From positions 1 to 18,102 of the forward strand of contig JBNJGE010000048.1 in the NCBI GenBank assembly GCA_051747505.1: 18,102 nucleotides of DNA. Reading direction: 5' to 3'. Shown here one piece after another: positions 14,576 through 18,102 of the stretch; within the stretch, counting starts at the first letter, position 1, and every line of letters begins with the position of its first letter. Below the pieces are notes generated by a model, which was given only the letters and a program-made list of their open reading frames with translations, did no database searches and was not told the origin of the DNA. This DNA is from Albimonas sp051747505 (lineage in GTDB: Bacteria; Pseudomonadota; Alphaproteobacteria; Rhodobacterales; Rhodobacteraceae). The translations under genes were made by a program, and so were the position numbers.

Positions 14576-17514
14576 GCGGGTTCCGGCTGGGCGGCGGGCC
14601 CCTGGACGGGGCGGAGGCGGTCGCGTTCCGCTGGCGCGGGCGCGAGATGACCGGGCTGCGCGGGGACACGCTGGCCTCGGCGCTGATGGCGGGCGGCGTG
14701 CGGCTGGTGGGCCGCTCCTTCAAGTATCACCGCCCGCGCGGGATCATGTCCGCGGGCGAGGAGGAGGCGGGGGCGCTGGTCACCCTCGGGGAGGGCGCGC
14801 GGCGCACGCCCAATCTCAAGGCGCCGGTGGTGGAGCTGGAGCCGGGACTGGCGGCGGCGCCGCAGAACTGCTGGCCGTCGCTGGAGATGGACGCGGGGGC
14901 GGTGAATGGGTTGCTCTCGCCCTTTTTCGCGGCAGGATTCTACTACAAGACCTTCATGGGGCCCTTTGGCGGCACGCGCGCCTGGATGTTCTTCGAGCGG
15001 TTCATCCGGCGGGCCGCGGGGCTGGGCGCGGCGAGCGAGGCGCCGGACCCCGACCTCTACGAGCAGGTGCACGGGCATTGCGACGTGCTGGTGGCCGGGA
15101 GCGGGCCGGCGGGGATCGCCGCGGCGCTGGAGGCGGCGGAGGCGGGGCTCGACGTGGTGCTGGCCGAGCAGGACTTCGAGACCGGGGGCGACCTGCTGGC
15201 GGACCGCGACCGTTCGGCGCTGGGCGCGGCGCGGGAGGCGCTGGCGGCGGCGGGCGTGCGGGTGATGACGCGGGCGATGGTCTTCGGGGTCTATGACCAC
15301 GGCGTGGCGGGGATCGCGGAGCGGCTGCCGGCGGGGGGGGCGGTGCGCGAGAGGCTGCATGTGATGCGCTGCGCGAGGATCGTCTCGGCGACCGGGGCGA
15401 TCGAGCGGCCCTTCGTGTTCGGGGACAACGACCGGCCCGGGGTGATGGGGGCGGAGGCGGCGCGGGTCTATGTGCGGCGCTTCGGCGTGGCGCCGGGGCG
15501 GCGGGTGGCGGTCGCGACGACGAATGACTCGGGCTACGCGGCGGCGCTGGCGATGGCGGAGGCGGGGCTGCGGGTGACGCTGCTCGACAGCCGGGAGCGG
15601 GCGCCGGAGGCGGCGGCCGCGGCGGCGGCCGAGGCCGGCGTGGAGGTGATGCGCGAGGCCGTGCCGGTGCGCGCTCTGGGCGGGATGCCGGGGGGCGCGG
15701 TGCGCGGGCTGGTCGTGGGGCGCCATGCGGGCGGAGGACGCGCGCGGCCGGTCTCGCGGCTTGATGTCGATGCGCTGGCGGTGTCGGGGGGTTGGTCGCC
15801 GACCGTGCATCTGAGCTCTCAGGCGCGGGCGCGGCCGGTGTGGTCGGAGGACCAGCTGAGCTTCCTGCCGGCGCCGGGCGAGGTGATCGCCTGCGGGTCG
15901 GCGGCAGGGGTGTGGACGCGCGAGGGCTGCGAGGCCTCGGGCCGGGCCGCCGGGCGCGAGGCGGCGCGGGGGCTGAAGGCCTCCCGCAAGAAGGCGCTGG
16001 AGGCGCCGGAGGCGGGGGGCTGGGAGGTCGCGCCGGATGCGGTCTGGGAGGTCTCGGCGAAGGGGCGGAAGCTGAAGGGTTTCGTGGACCCGATGCATGA
16101 CGTGACGGCCGAGGATATCCGGCTGGCGCATCGCGAGGGGTTCGAGCGGCCCGAGCACATGAAGCGCTACACCACGCTGGGCATGGCGACCGACCAGGGG
16201 AAGGTCGGCAATGTCGTGGGGCTGGCGGTGATGGGCGCGGCGCAGGGCGCGGGGATCGAGGCGCTGGGGACCACGACCTTCCGGCCGCCCTACGCGCCGG
16301 TCTCTCTGGGCGTGTTCGCGGGGGAGCATGCGGGGGCGGACTGGGCGCCGGTGCGGCGCACGCCGTTCCATGCCATGGCCGACGCGGCGGGGGCGGTCTT
16401 CGTGGATGCCGGGCGCTGGAAGCGGAGTTGGTATCTCCCGCGGGGGCAGGAGGGGCTTCGCGCGGCGTCCATGCGCGAGGCGGCGATGGTGCGCGAGACG
16501 GTCGGGGTCTGCGACGTCTCCACGCTTGGCAAGTTCCGGGTGCAGGGGCCGGATGCGGCCGAGTTCCTGGACCGGGTGTATTCCAACCTGATGAGCTCGC
16601 TGCCCGTCGGCAAGGCGCGCTACGGATTCATGCTGCGCGAGGACGGGATGGTGTTCGATGACGGCACCGTGTGGCGGCTGGGGGAGGCGGATTTCCTCGT
16701 GACCGCCACCACGGGGCATGCGGAGCATGTGGAGGCGCATCTGTCGCGCTGGCGCGTGCGCTGGCCGGAGCTGAAGGTGGCGGTGGCGGATGTGACCGAA
16801 GCCTGGGCGGGGCTGGCGGTGGCCGGGCCGCGGGCGCGGGAGGCGCTGGGGCGCGTGGCCGGGGGCGATATCTCCGACGACGCGCTGCCCTTCCTGGGCG
16901 TGCGGGAGATGGAGGTGGCCGGAGTTCCGGCGATGGTGGCGCGGATCAGCTTCTCGGGCGAGCGGGCCTTCGAGGTGTATGCGCGACCCGCGGATGCGGA
17001 GGCGCTCTGGGACGGGCTTGTCGGCGCTGCGGAGGCCGAGGGCGGCGGGCCCTACGGGCTGGAGGCGCTGGACCTTCTCCGGGTGGAGAAGGGGCATGTG
17101 ACGGGGCGGGAGATCGACGGGCGGCTGACGCTGGCCGATCTGGGGATGCCGGGCATGGCCTCGCGCAGGAAGGATTTCATCGGCAAGGCGCTGCTGGGGC
17201 GCGAGGGCCTGGCCGACGGGAACCGGCCGCGGCTGGTTGGCCTGCGCCCGGCGGAGGCGGGGGCGGAGGTGCAGGCGGGGGCGCTGCTGTATGCGCCGGG
17301 CGAGGAGACGGGGTTCGGGCTGGGGCATGTCAGCTCGATCGCCGACTCGCCGCATCTAGGGGCGCGCATCGCGCTGGGCTTCGTTCGCGGCGGGCTGGAA
17401 CGCTGGGACGGGCGGATGGTGATGGCGAAGGACCCGACGGCGGGGCGGGACGTGAAGATGACGGTGGTCTCGCCCGTCTTCGTCGATCCGGAGGGGGAGC
17501 GGCTGCATGGCTGA
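14572..17514 (+). CDS. soxA: Sarcosine oxidase, alpha subunit
   Basis: The large subunit is 980 aa, in the normal range of about 965-1010. Residues 15-90 are the ferredoxin-like domain (GDTLASALMAGGVRLVGRSF, KYHRPRG). It has no cluster-binding cysteines, as known for this enzyme. Residues 170-560 are the NAD-binding oxidoreductase part, with GSGPAGIAAA from 176 and ATGAIERPFVFGDNDRPG. From about 597 to the end is a GcvT-like folate-binding module (DVSTLGKFRVQGPDA; FRPPYAPVSLG lies just before it), where the one-carbon unit is transferred to tetrahydrofolate. The first ATG, overlapping the soxD stop, is the right start; the longer upstream open frame lies over soxD. It overlaps soxG by 8 bp. 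Low-complexity Ala runs reflect GC pressure. Confidence 0.97.
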   Translation: MSGFRLGGGPLDGAEAVAFRWRGREMTGLRGDTLASALMAGGVRLVGRSFKYHRPRGIMSAGEEEAGALVTLGEGARRTPNLKAPVVELEPGLAAAPQNCWPSLEMDAGAVNGLLSPFFAAGFYYKTFMGPFGGTRAWMFFERFIRRAAGLGAASEAPDPDLYEQVHGHCDVLVAGSGPAGIAAALEAAEAGLDVVLAEQDFETGGDLLADRDRSALGAAREALAAAGVRVMTRAMVFGVYDHGVAGIAERLPAGGAVRERLHVMRCARIVSATGAIERPFVFGDNDRPGVMGAEAARVYVRRFGVAPGRRVAVATTNDSGYAAALAMAEAGLRVTLLDSRERAPEAAAAAAAEAGVEVMREAVPVRALGGMPGGAVRGLVVGRHAGGGRARPVSRLDVDALAVSGGWSPTVHLSSQARARPVWSEDQLSFLPAPGEVIACGSAAGVWTREGCEASGRAAGREAARGLKASRKKALEAPEAGGWEVAPDAVWEVSAKGRKLKGFVDPMHDVTAEDIRLAHREGFERPEHMKRYTTLGMATDQGKVGNVVGLAVMGAAQGAGIEALGTTTFRPPYAPVSLGVFAGEHAGADWAPVRRTPFHAMADAAGAVFVDAGRWKRSWYLPRGQEGLRAASMREAAMVRETVGVCDVSTLGKFRVQGPDAAEFLDRVYSNLMSSLPVGKARYGFMLREDGMVFDDGTVWRLGEADFLVTATTGHAEHVEAHLSRWRVRWPELKVAVADVTEAWAGLAVAGPRAREALGRVAGGDISDDALPFLGVREMEVAGVPAMVARISFSGERAFEVYARPADAEALWDGLVGAAEAEGGGPYGLEALDLLRVEKGHVTGREIDGRLTLADLGMPGMASRRKDFIGKALLGREGLADGNRPRLVGLRPAEAGAEVQAGALLYAPGEETGFGLGHVSSIADSPHLGARIALGFVRGGLERWDGRMVMAKDPTAGRDVKMTVVSPVFVDPEGERLHG

Positions 17515-18013
17515 GGGCGTCAGCGTGAAGCTGCGGCCAGCCGGGCCGCTATGGGAGGCGGAGTTCTGGCCGGGCGCGGCGAAGGCCGGAGCGGCGCGGA
17601 TCGCCGGGGCGCTGGACGGGGAGCCGCCGGCGCCGGGGGCGAGCCTCGTGGCCGGCGGCGCGCGGCTGTGGCGCGCGGGGCCGGTCCGCTGGCGGCTGTG
17701 GGGCGGCGAGGGCGCGCCGCCCGAGGCGCTGGCCTGGATCGGGCCCGAGGAGGGCGCGGTGGCGGAGCTGGGGCGCGGCCTCGCCTGCCTGGAGCTGCGC
17801 GGGCCGGCGGCGCGGGAGGCGTTGGCGCGGGCCGTGGCCCTGGACCTGCGCGAGGCGGCCTTTCCGGAGGGCGCGGTCGCGGCCGCCGGGTATCGCGGCG
17901 CGGCGGTGACGGTGTTGCGGGCGGAGGGCGATGGCTGCGACCTGCTCGTTCCGCTGAGCTATGCGGAGAGTTTTGCGGGGGCGCTGGAGCGGATCGCGCT
18001 GCGGCTGCGCTGA
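17507..18013 (+). CDS. soxG: Sarcosine oxidase, gamma subunit
   Basis: The product is 168 aa, a usual length for this poorly conserved subunit, which resembles a reduced GcvT/folate-binding fold and contacts alpha. Recognition rests mainly on position (last gene of soxBDAG, overlapping soxA by 8 bp) plus the pattern RPAGPLWEAEFWPGA and GLACLELRGPAAREALAR, matching the SoxG segment in which a conserved Arg-Gly-Pro follows a hydrophobic strand. No cofactor-binding motif is visible. A 21-bp perfect inverted repeat 10 nt after the stop ends the operon. Confidence 0.9.
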   Translation: MAEGVSVKLRPAGPLWEAEFWPGAAKAGAARIAGALDGEPPAPGASLVAGGARLWRAGPVRWRLWGGEGAPPEALAWIGPEEGAVAELGRGLACLELRGPAAREALARAVALDLREAAFPEGAVAAAGYRGAAVTVLRAEGDGCDLLVPLSYAESFAGALERIALRLR

Positions 18014-18023
18014 AGGCGGGCTG

Positions 18024-18081
18024 CCGCCGCCCCGGGCCGGCGTCCCCGCCCGCCCACCCCGACGCCGGCCCGGGGCGGCGG
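18024..18081 (+). terminator. 21-bp perfect inverted repeat after soxG
   Basis: The arms at 18024-18044 and 18061-18081 are exact reverse complements, around a 16-nt C-rich loop. They start 10 nt after the soxG stop. There is no T tract. A minus-strand stop triplet (TGA, 18085-18083), preceded in frame by codons for PIDAF, lies just outside the right arm, so the hairpin may serve two convergent genes as a bidirectional terminator. Confidence 0.75.
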
Positions 18082-18102
18082 GTCAGAAGGCGTCGATCGG
18101 CG

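Noticed and set aside
14449..17355. Very long minus-strand open frame (about 968 codons) opposite soxA
   Set aside because: Arg/Pro/His-rich shadow of the soxA reading frame, with no recognisable motif or ribosome site.
18083..18102. Possible 3' end of a minus-strand gene (codons for PIDAF then stop)
   Set aside because: Only about six codons are visible; kept as a remark on the terminator rather than as a gene.

Overview
The window is about 18 kb of very GC-rich chromosome with strong G/C preference at third codon positions. Gene content points to an alphaproteobacterium, most likely Rhodobacterales: a soxBDAG heterotetrameric sarcosine oxidase operon, a pgsA-moaD-moaE cluster, a tandem-HAMP chemoreceptor, and a DUF883/holin-like membrane pair. 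This placement is inferred from gene families and base composition, not from a marker gene.

Layout, left to right. (1) Positions 1-2600 are the only accessory-looking part. The C-terminal half of selO enters from the left edge. It runs tail-to-tail into, and overlaps by 95 bp, a minus-strand membrane-anchored cyclic-nucleotide-binding protein gene. Beyond that gene lies a second, diverged copy of the last ~110 bp of selO (1403-1512), a gene-end remnant. Directly after it comes a strikingly AT-rich island carrying one gene, an HNH nuclease with a possible modified-base reader domain. (2) 2603-5240, minus strand: an acetyl-CoA hydrolase/transferase-family gene, moaE, moaD and pgsA, the last three tightly packed. 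(3) 5385-6377: an AhpD-like carboxymuconolactone decarboxylase-family gene convergent with a glyoxalase-like (VOC) gene. (4) 6586-9711, minus strand: argG and a methyl-accepting chemotaxis protein. (5) 10073-12106, plus strand: a thiolase with a perfect terminator hairpin, then a coupled pair of small membrane proteins. (6) 12110-12886, minus strand: a YbfF-like alpha/beta hydrolase. (7) 13023-18013, plus strand: soxB-soxD-soxA-soxG, ending at a 21-bp perfect inverted repeat.

How the genes work together. MoaD and MoaE are the two subunits of molybdopterin synthase. SoxB, D, A and G form one enzyme that demethylates sarcosine and passes the one-carbon unit to tetrahydrofolate. ArgG is the penultimate step of arginine synthesis and PgsA makes the precursor of phosphatidylglycerol. 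The rest are single-gene functions.

The most interesting place is 600-2600. The doubled selO 3' end flanks an intact gene and abuts a foreign-looking nuclease gene, which suggests that the downstream end of selO is a recombination or insertion hotspot carrying a probable defence gene. No rRNA, tRNA, CRISPR array, transposase or integrase was seen.
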